Assembly (NCBI GenBank): GCA_025765615.1
Contig: JAIVFJ010000033.1
Span: forward strand, 186,001-250,000
Reading direction: 5' to 3'
From: Zopfochytrium polystomum
Taxonomy: Eukaryota > Chytridiomycota > Chytridiomycetes > Chytridiales > Chytridiaceae
DNA length: 64,000 nt
Shown here: in pieces, positions 31,989 through 42,891 of the stretch
How positions within the stretch are numbered: the stretch's first letter is position 1
Layout: every line of letters starts with the position of its first letter
Notes under the pieces: model-generated
Told to the model about the DNA's origin: nothing
Seen by the model: only the letters and a program-made list of their open reading frames with translations
The model's database searches: none
Program-made: the position numbers and the translations under genes

Positions 31989-34900
31989 CTAAGGCACATG
32001 ACAAAGACCAATATGACTAAAATGGTAAGTACCCAAAGCAGCTGGTAATGATTTTGTAAGATAATCTGCTGGTTGCTCGCCACCAGGAATCCATTCCAGT
32101 CGAATCACTTGTCGATTAACCAGTTCCCGGATATAGTGATACTTAACCAGAATATGTTTTGACCTATTAGTGTAGAGATCGTTTGAGCTCAAATTGATAA
32201 CGCCTTGGTTGTCAGTATAGATTGGAATAGGAGTCGGGGACGGGAGCATAAGTGCTGTGTGTTGTTGTGAGATGGCCTCCAGTTCTCGTCCTAGTTCTGA
32301 GACTGCAACGTATTCTGCTTGCTGAGGTGACAGCATAACTGTAGGACTGCGAGTTGATGCCCAGCTGATAGCGGTATTTCCAAACAAAACGAAGTAGCCA
32401 AGTTGTGATTTCCCATCAGCATGAACTCCATGAGCAGCATCCGAGTAGCCGAAAATTCCAGACCCTGTGTTGGAATAAAGCAAACCATACTCATGTGTAC
32501 CATTGATATATTGAAGGACTTGAATAAGGATCTGCAAGTGGTGTTTGCTTGGGTCCTTGCTGCAGGCGCCAAGATATGAGACTGCTGGTGCCAAGTCTGG
32601 TCGTGTGTGTGTTGCCAAATAGTTGATGCCACCAAGGATTGCTTGGTAGAGCTGTTGATTTGCTGTGGGTTCATCATTTTCTCGAGGTTGAAGAGTGAGA
32701 GGACTGGGGAGAGCAGTTACTGCTGTCTTCTTTCCATTGACTAGGTCTGCATGGCGTTGGAGGAACTCTTTGGTGTAAGCTCGTTGATGCAAGTAAATGC
32801 CAGTTGGTGTTCGATGAACTTCCATATTCAGTACGGTCTTGATATGACCTAGTTCGCGGAGCTTATAGAAGGATTTTAGCAAAGTGATGGCAGAGGTGAT
32901 TTCCTCTGTGTGCCCAAAGAAACAAATATCATCGACATAGATAGCAATGAAAATAATACGTTCCTTTGTGCGCTTGAAGAGGATGCACGGATCTGCTGCG
33001 CTTTGTTGGTAGCCGGCAGACTTGAGACGACCAATGAGTTCCTGGTACCAACAACGCCCCTCTTGCTTGATACCGTTGACAGCTTTGTGCAAAAGCCAGA
33101 CCTTGCCATCCGAACGGTAGCCATCTGGTTGCTCCATGTAGATGGGGACATCAAGTTTGCTGTTGAGGTAGGCATTGCTAATATCGACCATGGCTGTGTC
33201 CCAACCGTTTGAGGCTGTCATAGCAAGGAGCCATCGTAGACTATTGATGCGAACAACAGGAGAGTGAGTGTTCCAGAAATCAACGCCACGACGCTGTGTA
33301 AAGCCCTTCGCCACTAGTCGTGCGCGAAAGCGCTCAATGCTGCCGTCTGGTCGAAGCTTGACCTAGTAAACCCATTTGTTCTGCACGACATTGACATTCT
33401 TGGGTCGATCAACGACTTCGAAAGCTGCAAGCATTCTGAGAGCGTCAATCTCTGTCTGCTCTGCTGCTATCCACTCTTTGGACCACTTTCCACTCATGGC
33501 CTCAGTGCGTGTTACCGGGTCTGGACATTTGACACTGGTTAAATATAGATGTCCAGATCGAGTATGTTTTGGAGATGGGCTGCGCATAGGGCTGCATGGT
33601 GATTTGCGCACATATGTAGGTGGAGGCTCTGGTGGTGGTGGTTCTGGTGGTGGCGCTTGAGGTGGTAGGTCTTTAGTTGGTGTTTCAGCAATTGTTTTGT
33701 CATCAGGGGTATGCTTTGGTGGTGTTAGTAAAATGACAGAGGTGTTTGTGAGTATTAGGATGTAGAAAAGGGAAATTAGGATGTAGAAAAGGGAAATAGA
33801 AAAATCATTGGCAGGTGAGCCTTCTGCACGATGCGGCTCGGGACACCCCATGCCAGAGAGCCTTCTCTTCCTCTCTCCACAGCCCGCCTTCCGCATTTTC
33901 CCCCATGCGTAACGTCAGGCGCCAAGGGACCTATCTCCCCTGGTGGTGTTCCTTACGGAATGGGCTCCCCAAACAGGCATCCATCCCTTCTGACTTGGGT
34001 CCACGCCACACTAGCTCCCGCAGGGTCGGTATGGCCCAGGGCCTTCGGTTGCGCCACCCACGTCACTCCCAGCCGAGAGTGCGCCTGAAGTCACAGAGCC
34101 GGTCGCCGCCCTCACTCATCCGATTGGTCCCCCGGCTTTAGTGCTCGTAGGTAAGGCCCACTGGAGGTGGCGTTAATTGCGGTAACACGGAGTCCATCCC
34201 GTCGTGCCGCCACCTCCAACACTTTGTGCTGTACATCGTTATCCGATTCACTTTCGCTGCCGTACCTCGACCACTTCATGTTCGTTTGGTGCTAGTTCTG
34301 TGGAAGGTTGTCATTCAGCTACCGCTGCTGGTCTTGGTTCTGGGAATTGATCCACGCGAACATTGGCTTCACGAAGGAGGTTGGTGATGTTTTGTTCAGT
34401 TGATGTAAGTTCATCTTTGCTGAGGAGTGGTGTTAGCTGATGAACAAGGTCCTGAGCAATATCCTCTGCTGCTGAGGTGCTGAGGCAAGGGAAACTGTCT
34501 TCTGCAACCACAAGGTCATCCAATCGATGAGTGATTACTCTACCCGTGCTGATGTCAATCAAGCGAGCAATGGAACGACCAATGTTTCCAATGTAAATTG
34601 CTGGTCGGGCGCGTTCTGCAAGCTTTTTAAACTGATGTGTTTGTCCACGTTCCTTTGCTGTGATATGATACAAACATCCTGAGCCAAAAACTCTGAATTG
34701 ACTGATGCATGGAGGGAATCCAAGAAGCTTTTCAACTGGAGATAGTAATCCACGGCTGAGGACAGGAAGTGTATTGATGATATCTACTGCATGTCGAATC
34801 GCGTATCCCCACCATGACCATGGTGAACCAGCATGTCTTAGAAGAGATCGTGTGACATCCATGACTGTTCGAACTGCTCGCTCTGCTTTCCCATTCAGCT

Positions 34901-35948
34901 CAGGTGTATGAGGTGGACTAACTTCAACGCGGATGCCACGTGATGCACAGAAACGGTTAAAAGCGAGTGAATTAAGTTCCCCACCATCAAAGCGGACGCC
35001 CTTTACACGAACATCCCTAACTGTCTCCAATTGTTGGATGATCTTAATGGCCTCTGGTAGTGCTTCTGACTTTCTCCGAAGGTTTGTCGACCAGAGATAA
35101 TTACTTGCATAGTCAATGGCAATGAGAGCAAAGCCATATTGTCCTTGAAACTTTGGTTTGACTTCCACTAGATCAAAGGCTAAACGTTCGCCTGGTAGTT
35201 TATCTGGAGGATCTGTATGTGGAATAGCAGCACGAGTCTGTTTGGCAATAATGCAGGCCTTACACGGTTCTTCAAGTAAGTCCAGCTTAATGTCAGGAAA
35301 GTCAGCACATGTACGGCGCTCCTTCATTGCTCGTAGTCTTGCATAAGGGATATGGCAGAGGCGTTCATGCATGCGCTGAGTGTTTGGAGCTTTGCTGTTG
35401 AGAAAGGCTGTGCGTATACTGAGTGTATCAACTGGTTCTGCAGAGCTGAAGAGGTTGTAAAATTTACTGGCGCAGTGTGCAATAAATTGTTTGCTGTAGT
35501 TGAATTTGGGGGTTTGCTGCTGTTGGGAACCATTGGAGACCATGTCTAAGAATCATTTGAAGGACGGCTGGATCTCCTTCCTCAGGACTGCTACGATAAA
35601 TAGTACCAGGTTGAAGGTCTCGTGCAAGATGGAAGAAGCCACATAGTTGTAGGTCCCGATCAGCGACCAAGTTGACAGGACATTCTGGAGCATATTGGGC
35701 ACCTTCAATTATAAGTGTGATGTTGTTGGCGAGTGGTATGAGAGCTGTGCCGAATCCTTCACAAGTAAGAATAGGTCCTTCTTTGGCGATACGCATGCTA
35801 GATTTCTGCTGAGTATAACTATAGGGAATGAAGAGAGAGAAATCTCGAAGTGTTGTGACATTGCAACCGTTGTCGATGAGTACAGGAAAGAAATTGGAAG
35901 GGAAGGGACGTTAACTGCAAATGCCCGGATTACTCCTGGGCCATCCAA
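31989..35948 (-). pseudogene. Family-2 copia pol (several inactivating lesions)
   Basis: In sense: protease begins in the -1 frame at 35948, but a 1-nt loss near 35890 shifts it (read across it, the active site is LIDNGCN). A further frameshift near 35530 lies in the pre-integrase region. Integrase (35543-34311) has DLVEVKPKFQG, VRFDGGEL and ELNGKAERAVR. A TGA at 34311-34313 is followed by 15 more open codons to the donor GAG|GTACGG (34266/34265). After the intron, RT resumes at 33713, has a TAG at 33363-33365 (where family 1 has Lys), then is open to 31989 with IYVDDICFFG and the RNase H motifs (SPQQAEYVAVSE, YTDNQGVINL, ADYLTKSLP). Confidence 0.85.
33714..34265 (-). other. Proposed intron in family-2 pol
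   Basis: 552 nt, same place and same phase (0) as in family 1. Donor GAG|GTACGG, branch site TTTTACTAACACC (a perfect UACUAAC) near the end, acceptor CCAAAG|CAT. The internal hairpin stem is 34163-34172 with 34208-34217, perfectly paired (GGAGGTGGCG with CGCCACCTCC in sense). A small GAGCC/GGCTC hairpin is at 33817-33839. Overall sequence has diverged strongly from family 1 outside these structured parts and the borders. Confidence 0.65.
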
Positions 35949-37348
35949 AAATCCTGTTGACTTTCATCTAGTTCAGTCTCTGATTGGAGTTGCGTTTCCA
36001 TCCACAATTGCTGTTCTGCAGCATACTGCTCACTTTGCTGGTCATCCCAATCACCGTTCTGTAGCAGAAGTGCTTGGTTTTCAGGTATCTGCTGTTGTGG
36101 AGGGTTTGGTTGCTGGAGTAAGAGCGCATTTGGATTTGCTGGTGGTCGATTCTGTTGCTGTTGCTGCAATTGCTGAAGAAATGTGTTGGCACACTGTTGA
36201 GCAACATGACCATAGCCTCCACATGCATGACATTGGACTCCAAAAGACTGTTGCTGTGCAGGGTACCAACTCCCCCTAGAGCCACGTCCCATTGCGGTAC
36301 CACCAGTTGCTGTTCCACGTGAACTTAGTCCTCGCCATGTTCCTCGGCCTCGGCCAAAACCACCATATGGGCGCGGTGTGTACTGTTGGGACTGAGGGTT
36401 TTGGTACTGCAAGGTTGTTGGGCGGATATTAGGGTACGGCTGGTACTGCTGAGGTTTATGATAACTGCCACGACCACGGAGTTGACTATAGTGTACTTTT
36501 GGCCGAATAATTACATTTGCTGTTGGTGTAGTGACTTCTGGAATGGCTGTTGTCAGGTCCCGCTCCTGTTGTGCTGCAAGTCGATCCCGCCTCTCATCAT
36601 ATGTATTTTGGCGGGCAGTAGATTTAAATAAGGTGATTAGTTTAGTCAATGATGAAACAGAAGTGATAGGATTCCCTGCAAACATGAACGTATTGGCAAC
36701 ACCCATATCGATTAGCGTGTTGTTCAGGGCAGATACGAAGACTCGCACAACTTTGGAAAATGGTGTGATGCGACTGCGGATTTCCACTGATGAACTTTCT
36801 GCAAAGCTTTCTACTTTGTGGTAAGCTGTAATGAAGCGCATTGCAAATGACTCGGATGATTCTGCAGGTTCCATTTTTATACGTTCGAAATCATCAATAA
36901 TTTCCTTTGCTAATCCTTGATCTGTTGTTCGACATGCAATCGCAATTTCTCCAAGCAGTGTGTAGGCAAATATCTGCCCACGTCGGGGGAACTGTGGTAG
37001 AAGCTCTGGTTCAACATGTCGTCGAATGAGAAGGATACAGTATGCGTTCTGGTCTTCTGTCCCTGGGAACCATTTGACCGGCTCACGCCCGTCTCGTGCA
37101 AATGCATAATGCTCGCCATGGTTGGGCCCCCTGCGTACTCTGCATGTTGGGCCAACATTAGGATCATTGGGGTCCACTTGATCATTGCGTAATACGTTAA
37201 TTCGGTCTGGGTCAACGCAGTGGCGGACACCATTGCTTTTGTTGGATAGTTCTGAAATTAGGTCGTCCAGCCAATCTCCAAAATTTGCTGCGCCTTTGAG
37301 GATGGGGAATGCACGGGAAGCATACTTGATTTGATCACGCTCGCTCAT
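35930..37348 (-). CDS. Family-2 copia gag
   Basis: 472 aa from ATG 37348; the frame is also open upstream to 37588. It resembles family-1 gag (ILKGAANFGDWLDDL, GLAKEIIDDFERIKMEPAES), with a Gly/Arg/Tyr-rich segment, one CCHC knuckle CHACGGYGHVAQQC and a Gln-rich tail. It ends DFWMAQE and overlaps pol by 19 nt at the same GGATTTTTGG site. It is intact. Confidence 0.85.
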   Translation of the reverse strand: MSERDQIKYASRAFPILKGAANFGDWLDDLISELSNKSNGVRHCVDPDRINVLRNDQVDPNDPNVGPTCRVRRGPNHGEHYAFARDGREPVKWFPGTEDQNAYCILLIRRHVEPELLPQFPRRGQIFAYTLLGEIAIACRTTDQGLAKEIIDDFERIKMEPAESSESFAMRFITAYHKVESFAESSSVEIRSRITPFSKVVRVFVSALNNTLIDMGVANTFMFAGNPITSVSSLTKLITLFKSTARQNTYDERRDRLAAQQERDLTTAIPEVTTPTANVIIRPKVHYSQLRGRGSYHKPQQYQPYPNIRPTTLQYQNPQSQQYTPRPYGGFGRGRGTWRGLSSRGTATGGTAMGRGSRGSWYPAQQQSFGVQCHACGGYGHVAQQCANTFLQQLQQQQQNRPPANPNALLLQQPNPPQQQIPENQALLLQNGDWDDQQSEQYAAEQQLWMETQLQSETELDESQQDFWMAQE

Positions 37349-38223
37349 GCTTGTGAGGAAAATGTGTGAGAGCTTTGCAGGAGAATAGAAATTTGAAAGG
37401 CAGTGATTTCCCTGATTTAGTGGTAACCCTTCGTAGGGAATAGTAGCAGACTCAACAAGCGTGACACGACACTTGATGGTCAAGGTATGGGTGTGGGTAG
37501 GTGGATAGGTGATGTGTGTAACGAGTTGTTGTTGAGAAAACAGACTTGTCACGTTTGTGGAGCGAAATTGAGTGACTAGATGGGCCAAAATGCAGATGCA
37601 GCTTGTAACTCAATAACCCACGAGGCCAACGACGAAATTGGAGAATCACTGAGTTGCCCCACGTAGATCAGTAGTTGCTGAGTGCAGAGAAATTGGTTTT
37701 AAGTGATTTGGTCGGGTTTTGGCTGAGTTGTGTTGGTGGGAAGCTCCAATACAGCAATTTCGACGAGTTGAGTGCTAATTGAACAGTAAAAACGCGGACA
37801 GCTGTTATTCTGCAAGGAACCAGTCGAAGATCACGATATTTGGTGGATAGATAGAGTGGAAGTAGCTCTTTCCTGTGGTGGTAAGCGATTCCTGAAGCAA
37901 TTGAAAGAAGTTGCAAACGTAAACTCTCGAAATTTGGCGTTATCAGGTGGCTGATGTTGTGGATGAGTGCTGTTACACGCTCTGCAACGCTGCTGCAGCG
38001 AAAAACGATCGTCAAAACGTCTTCCCCAGTGTTAAAAGTGGTGTGGACGTGGTGAAATGGTGGGGGTACAAAAACTGAAGGTGTTGGTTCTGCAAGTAGT
38101 GATGCTGGTGATGTGTGGTGGTGAGTGGCACTGTTTGTTTACTCGTTTTTCAAGTGTGTTGCTGCGTTCTGCACGTTCTTCCTCAATTCTGCTTGTTGTT
38201 TATACTCCAGATGATTGGGATGG

Positions 38224-38237
38224 GTCACAATTTTGTA
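38224..38237 (-). promoter_or_regulatory. Primer-binding-site position of family-2 element
   Basis: In sense TACAAAATTGTGAC, directly next to the 5' LTR. It is the exact reverse complement of the LTR segment at plus 38355-38368 (in sense GTCACAATTTTGTA). It differs from the family-1 site at two positions, and the paired LTR segment differs at the matching two. Confidence 0.75.
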
Positions 38238-38488
38238 TGAAAGAAATGACTGCTGCTGTTTGTGGATGGTGGTGAACTACTCTGGTGGACTACTCTCTTG
38301 TGATGGTGAAGCTGAGATGGGAGACTGTTGTACAATGTATGCTGTTTGGCTTTATACAAAATTGTGACAAAGACCAGGTGACAAAAAATGCACCAAATCC
38401 TCATCACAGTTGGTGCTCCCATGCACTACAGTGTGAGGTGTTGCTCCTGCACACTGCTTACTGCAAAAACCCAAAATCTAACACAAAT

Positions 38489-39847
38489 CAATAGTCTTTA
38501 ACTCACTGAAATGGCTGCCTGAATCACTGGGACACTGGCACAGTGGATATCAGCAACAAATACCTCAACAGCATATTTTATGTGCCAAATCTGCATCGAG
38601 CAGTTCATTACCACCGCACTGACTGCTGGAGTTGAACAGCGACCTAAATCAAACAGTTGTCAGGAAAGCGCAATCTTCTTGGACCACTGCATCCTCTTTT
38701 GTCAGATTGACTCATCATCCACACCGCAAGCTAAGTTAACAATATTTGTTTTTTGGCGATTCTGGCAAAAAACTTCTGCCATTGCCTTGCCTAATCTTGT
38801 GATAAACTCTGCAAAGTGGGAGCAATGAAAACCATCCTCAATATGCAGCTGGAACATCAACATGACGGAATGTTCTTACACAAGAAAGTCTATAGCAAGG
38901 AGTTACTTCAGTGCCATGCAAACATTATCAACAACCGCACTGCAGTAACTGCCCTTCCCAGCAGTCTCAATCTTCAGCCACACAGGATGGACAAAGCAAC
39001 TGCAGATCAGAGACTGTACCAGGCAATCCTTGGCGGTATCAACCACCTTGCAACACACTCGCAACCAGACCTTGCCCCAGCAGTTTCATATCTTGGTGCC
39101 TTCAGCAAGGATCCCAACATAGCCGGTTACTCCGACGCTGCCCATGGTGTCCACTCAGATGGGAAATCACAGCTTGGCTACTATGTTCTATTCGGAGGAA
39201 CAGCTATTAGTTGGACATCTCTTTGGAGCAGCACTGTCATGCTGTCACTGCAGGAAGCTGAATATGTTGTCTGAACTGGGACGAGAACTTAAGGCACTAT
39301 CCCAAATCTACTCAGCACTTCAACGTCTGTCTCCAACTCCTCATGTCATCTACACTGACAACAGTGGTGTGGTCAACCTCAGTTCAAATGATCTTTACAC
39401 CAATAGGTCAAAGCATATCATGGTAAAGTATCATTATATTTGAGAACTCGTGGAACAAAAGGTAGTACAGCTTGAATGGATTGCTGGAGGAGAACAGCCT
39501 GTAGACTATATGATGGCATCTCTCTCAGCTGCTCTCAGTGGGTACCATCTGAGTCGCATTGGTCTTTGCTTCTTTTCTTACCTCTGATTCCATTTTGCTT
39601 ATCTGTGAGGCTGTTTTCTTCTTTGTTCTTTTTCATTTCTTTGACTCATTTTCTTTTACCTCTGAAGTTCAACATGTGCCCCCATCCATTTTTGTTAGTG
39701 TGGTCTGTCCTTTCTGTTCTGCCATCCTATGGCCAGTCATACCTGTTTGTGATTCTTCTTTCTCTGGTGTATGGTTTCCTTAAGTTGACTATGGCTTAAG
39801 GTTTTCCTCTGTGCTGGCCTTTGCTCCTGCCCACAGCTTAGGGGGAG
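38489..39847 (+). pseudogene. Decayed family-1 element (copy 3), RT-RNase H
   Basis: Continues from 31458 after the family-2 insertion. 38489-38830 is badly eroded. From 38825 the RT end is readable (MKTILNMQLEHQ, LGGINHLATHSQPDLAPAVSYLGAF). A deletion of about 30 codons joins it to NIAGYSDAAHGVHSDGK, then a frameshift near 39270 precedes the RNase H end (YTDNSGVVNLSSNDLYTNRSKHI). A polypurine tract AGGGGGAG precedes the LTR. Confidence 0.85.
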
Positions 39848-40074
39848 TGTTAGTTTTGGGTCTTTGGTGTAAGCAGTGTGCAGGAGCTTTGACCTGATAC
39901 TGCTCTGCAAGGATAACTTGCAGCATTTTGCAAGTGATGGTCCTTGTAACAGTTTTGTATAAAGACAAACACAAGACTGACAGAAGCCAAGATCAACCTC
40001 CCACCACCAACACCTTCAGTAGTGTACACCACAGCAGCCCAATCCATCATCAGCCAACATAGCGAATTCTTTCA
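39848..40074 (+). repeat. 3' LTR of family-1 copy 3
   Basis: 227 bp, TGTTAGTTTTGGG ... TTCTTTCA, with several substitutions and small gaps compared with the 239-bp LTRs of copy 1. It still contains the GTAACAGTTTTGTATAAAG segment. It marks the right end of the transposon block; no target duplication could be paired with it. Confidence 0.88.
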
Positions 40075-41400
40075 GTTGCTGAACAGCTGTAGGTGGGAGT
40101 AGCTTTTGTCACTTGTGGAATCACTGCAAGGGGAGGCCTTGTGTGTCCTGCGGTGGGTAGTTCAACCCTCTTGAGCAAGGGCTGCCTACTCTGCTTGGAC
40201 TGAACAGATTGACCAGTGACAGAACAGGTGCCTTGTGGCGCCTTGGTGAGTGAGACACAAGTTGGCAGGTAAATCTGTTCACACTGCTATTCCAAGTGGA
40301 CCTCCACCTTCATTCCTTTGTGGAAATATTGGAAGCCTTCGATGTCAGAAGTCAATTTGCTCGTTGCTCAAATTCGTCAGTTAGAGCGGCGCAAGGAGGA
40401 TGTCGAGAAGGCAAAGGAGCTCATTGTGAGGATGAGGTCTACGTCTGCTGAGAATCATAAATTTGAAGAATCAACACCGTAAGCGACCAGATAGACTGGG
40501 TTCTCTGGTGGGATTCGACTCTGGACAACCAGTGGGACTGGAAGCTGGATGATTGGTGGCTCAGTCCTTTCATTGTTGTTGAAGCCTGGGATGGTGGGAT
40601 TTCCATGACGACACCCCATTCGACCTGAGTGTTGCGAGCAAGTCTGGTGACGACGACTCCAGCGCAGTTTTGGTTAACAGTGTTTATCCTATCCTAACCT
40701 AACAGACGTACTTTGAGACAGGCCCCCAGATAAAATGACATGGTCATATTACGAAATAAGGAACAATGGGCCACAAAATAGGTTTTGACAAGGGTACCGC
40801 AACCATGCTGGCACAATCACTTCTGTCTTAATTTCTTGGAAAGGCAACCTATGCCATTTTAACTTTGGCTTGCTGCTCGCCGTCTGTTTTAACCTCGCCG
40901 ATGCCGTTCTCGTGATGGAGCAATGCTCACCCCCCTCCACGTTTTCTTCTGTCTCCCGACACCGTAATCTTCTTGCTTACCCTCGCACCACCGACCTTCG
41001 CGACCTTCGCCTGCTCCTTCCCGCGCCGGCGAAAGGTTTCGCAGAAAGGTTTTTTGGTCGCCAAACGACACGGCCCACCCTGTAAACAAAATAGGAGGAG
41101 CGATGGTTCACACTTAACGCAACTGGCAAAGGGTAGAAGGCCTCCAATTTCGTTCATCCACCTACGGCGAACATCCCCAGCAATTTTTTTTTATGAGTTT
41201 CTAATTGCTTGGTATTATGGCCCAGAACGCCATTACCTCGCTTCACGCCCCCCTCGCAGAGTTTCTGTAGGTTAGCCATGTTGTGATGGACTCAGCCTCT
41301 GACCGCAACGCCCATCTTGCTCAGTGTCCAGATTATTCCATAAGAAAGAACTTCGATGGACAAAGCGAAAATGGATTTGAAGGTTGCTTAGCAGAGAAGG
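40075..41400. other. Stretch with one short ORF, otherwise unassigned
   Basis: 40342-40482 (+) is a 46-codon ORF, MSEVNLLVAQIRQLERRKED..., predicted coiled coil and highly charged; it may be the start of another retroelement gag but is too short to place. The stretch 40483-40745 has no long frame. 40746-41400 has overlapping frames on both strands with no family signal and probably contains the 3' flank of the NIPA gene. Confidence 0.35.
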
Positions 41401-42521
41401 CTACGTCTCTTTTTGAGTTTCTACGTCAGCAGGGCTCTCCTGCTCAATCATGCGGGAGCCCACAAAGACAGTCCACATGCAAAGTCCAAACACACTTAAG
41501 AAAACAAGGTGCTCGATAAGAGTGGGGATCTCTCGAAACAGTACTATGCTTGTGAGAACAGCAGCAGTGTTAAATCCAGCAAACAGCACTGGTTGGAAGG
41601 TCGAGACCGGGTATCGGCTCAGTGCCTCTTGCTTGAAATATTCTTGACCGACGATGGAGCAAACAATCATCACCGCAACTGCAGCAACTGCAAGTGAAAG
41701 GCTAGTCTTCGAAAGCACTGTCGGCTCTTCGGAAACGGGTTCGGTCTCAGTGTCCCCGGACGAGGATGCACTGACCCGCACAAGAACCGATATTATTCGG
41801 CCGCAGGTTACATTGATCGCGCCAAACAAGGAGCACACGCCCACAAGTTCGGCCAAACCAAATCTGCCACGTCCGAACACAAGATAGATGAGGCCCGATT
41901 GACAAATAACGATAACTAGGGCTCCGCACAGAAAAATGGGTGACAGGCAAAAGCTAATAACATCTGCTGCGGTGTCGCCCAGGACTTGACCGCCTTTCGG
42001 TGCAACAATCAGAACCCCAAAGACAGCAGCGATGAGCAGTACATAACCACGCCGTTGGCGTAGTGTAATTTCCTCGCCAAGAATTCTGCAGGAGGGCTCA
42101 GCTTTCGAAAATGGGACAAGTCCCTTACATTGAACCGAGAATGGCAGTTGTTAGAACGCTGATCACGCCCATGGGAGTTACAATAGCGGCCGAGACATAT
42201 CCGAGGGCAAACCAGTTCCCAAAAACCTCGCCAGAGTAGCTCAAAATTATGCCAGCGATCCAAAGAGGATCACGTAATCTCGCTCTCATTGACTCGGTCA
42301 CTGGAGCAGACCTTGGTTGGAGCGAGCCAGGAGGAGACGTGGCAACCGGAAGAGAGCTGTACGTCGAGGAAAGTCGATTGATAGCGTACTTCTGGCAGGT
42401 TTGGCCACAACCTATCAGAACTTCGAGAAAAAGTCAAGCTTTGGATGGCGGAATTACGGAGCATACCTGAACCGAAACAGCTAAGAGCGATCCCCTTCAA
42501 CACGTCCTGTGAGAACGACAT
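41401..42521 (-). CDS. NIPA-type magnesium transporter
   Basis: Exons 42521-42467, 42411-42129, 42085-41401; 340 aa, phases 1 and 2. The NIPA (DUF803) family of eukaryotic multi-pass membrane proteins transports Mg2+. Matching features: a short first helix (VLKGIALSCFGSG), the CQKYAINRL that follows it, RDPLWIAGIILSYSGEVFGNWFALGY, the VTPMGVISVLTTAILGS helix, ILGEEITLRQRRGY and the IVAPK that ends the next helix, YLVFGRGRFGLAE, and SRYPVSTFQPVLFAGFNTAAVLTSIVLF near the end. About nine hydrophobic segments are present, the usual number. The start ATG gives only about eight residues before the first helix. Convergent gene on the other side: none within 1.3 kb. Confidence 0.82.
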
Positions 42522-42891
42522 TGCTGAGAGTTGGGCTAATGTCGACGAATTTGCGGAGACTGAAGGCGCGCCACCATCCAACGGTGGTGTTGATTTTGGC
42601 TGGGCCGACGAATTTAACCAAATGTGACAAGGCGGTCTTATGGTAGCATCCATTTCGATGGCGGAAGAAATACTATGGTTGGGACTGTCCGCTAAGTGGG
42701 CTTTCAACGTTGGCCCTGGGCCGGCTTGCGTGTGAGCTTTCTGTGCGCTCTGCAGAGGGTGGTGGATGTCTGCGTGACTTTAAGGGTCGCGGATGTTCAA
42801 CGGAGGACGTGCAAAACAACTGTGCGGGAGACAAGAAGGAAACGAACGCGGCTTCGCCGTTGGTCAAAATGCATCCATTCATTCAAACTAT
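42522..42891. promoter_or_regulatory. Region between NIPA and reductase genes
   Basis: 370 bp, promoter side of NIPA and 3' side of the reductase. Only shadow frames are seen. Confidence 0.4.

Larger units (their letters stand above)
31459..38483 (-). mobile_element. Complete family-2 Ty1/copia element
   Basis: 7025 bp with 246-bp LTRs (31459-31704 and 38238-38483) that look identical by eye, and a perfect 5-bp target duplication CAAAT (31454-31458 and 38484-38488). Sense is minus. Architecture matches family 1: leader, gag, protease with DNG, integrase, intron, RT, RNase H and polypurine tract. The coding part carries several disabling changes despite the identical LTRs. It is inserted in the RT of the decayed family-1 copy, whose sequence resumes at 38489. 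Confidence 0.95.

Noticed and set aside
42445..42627. Plus-strand 60-aa ORF with WANVDEF and WADEF, resembling Pex5/Pex20 W-x3-F repeats
   Set aside because: It overlaps the first NIPA exon on the other strand, has no continuation with peroxin features and no supporting splice sites.
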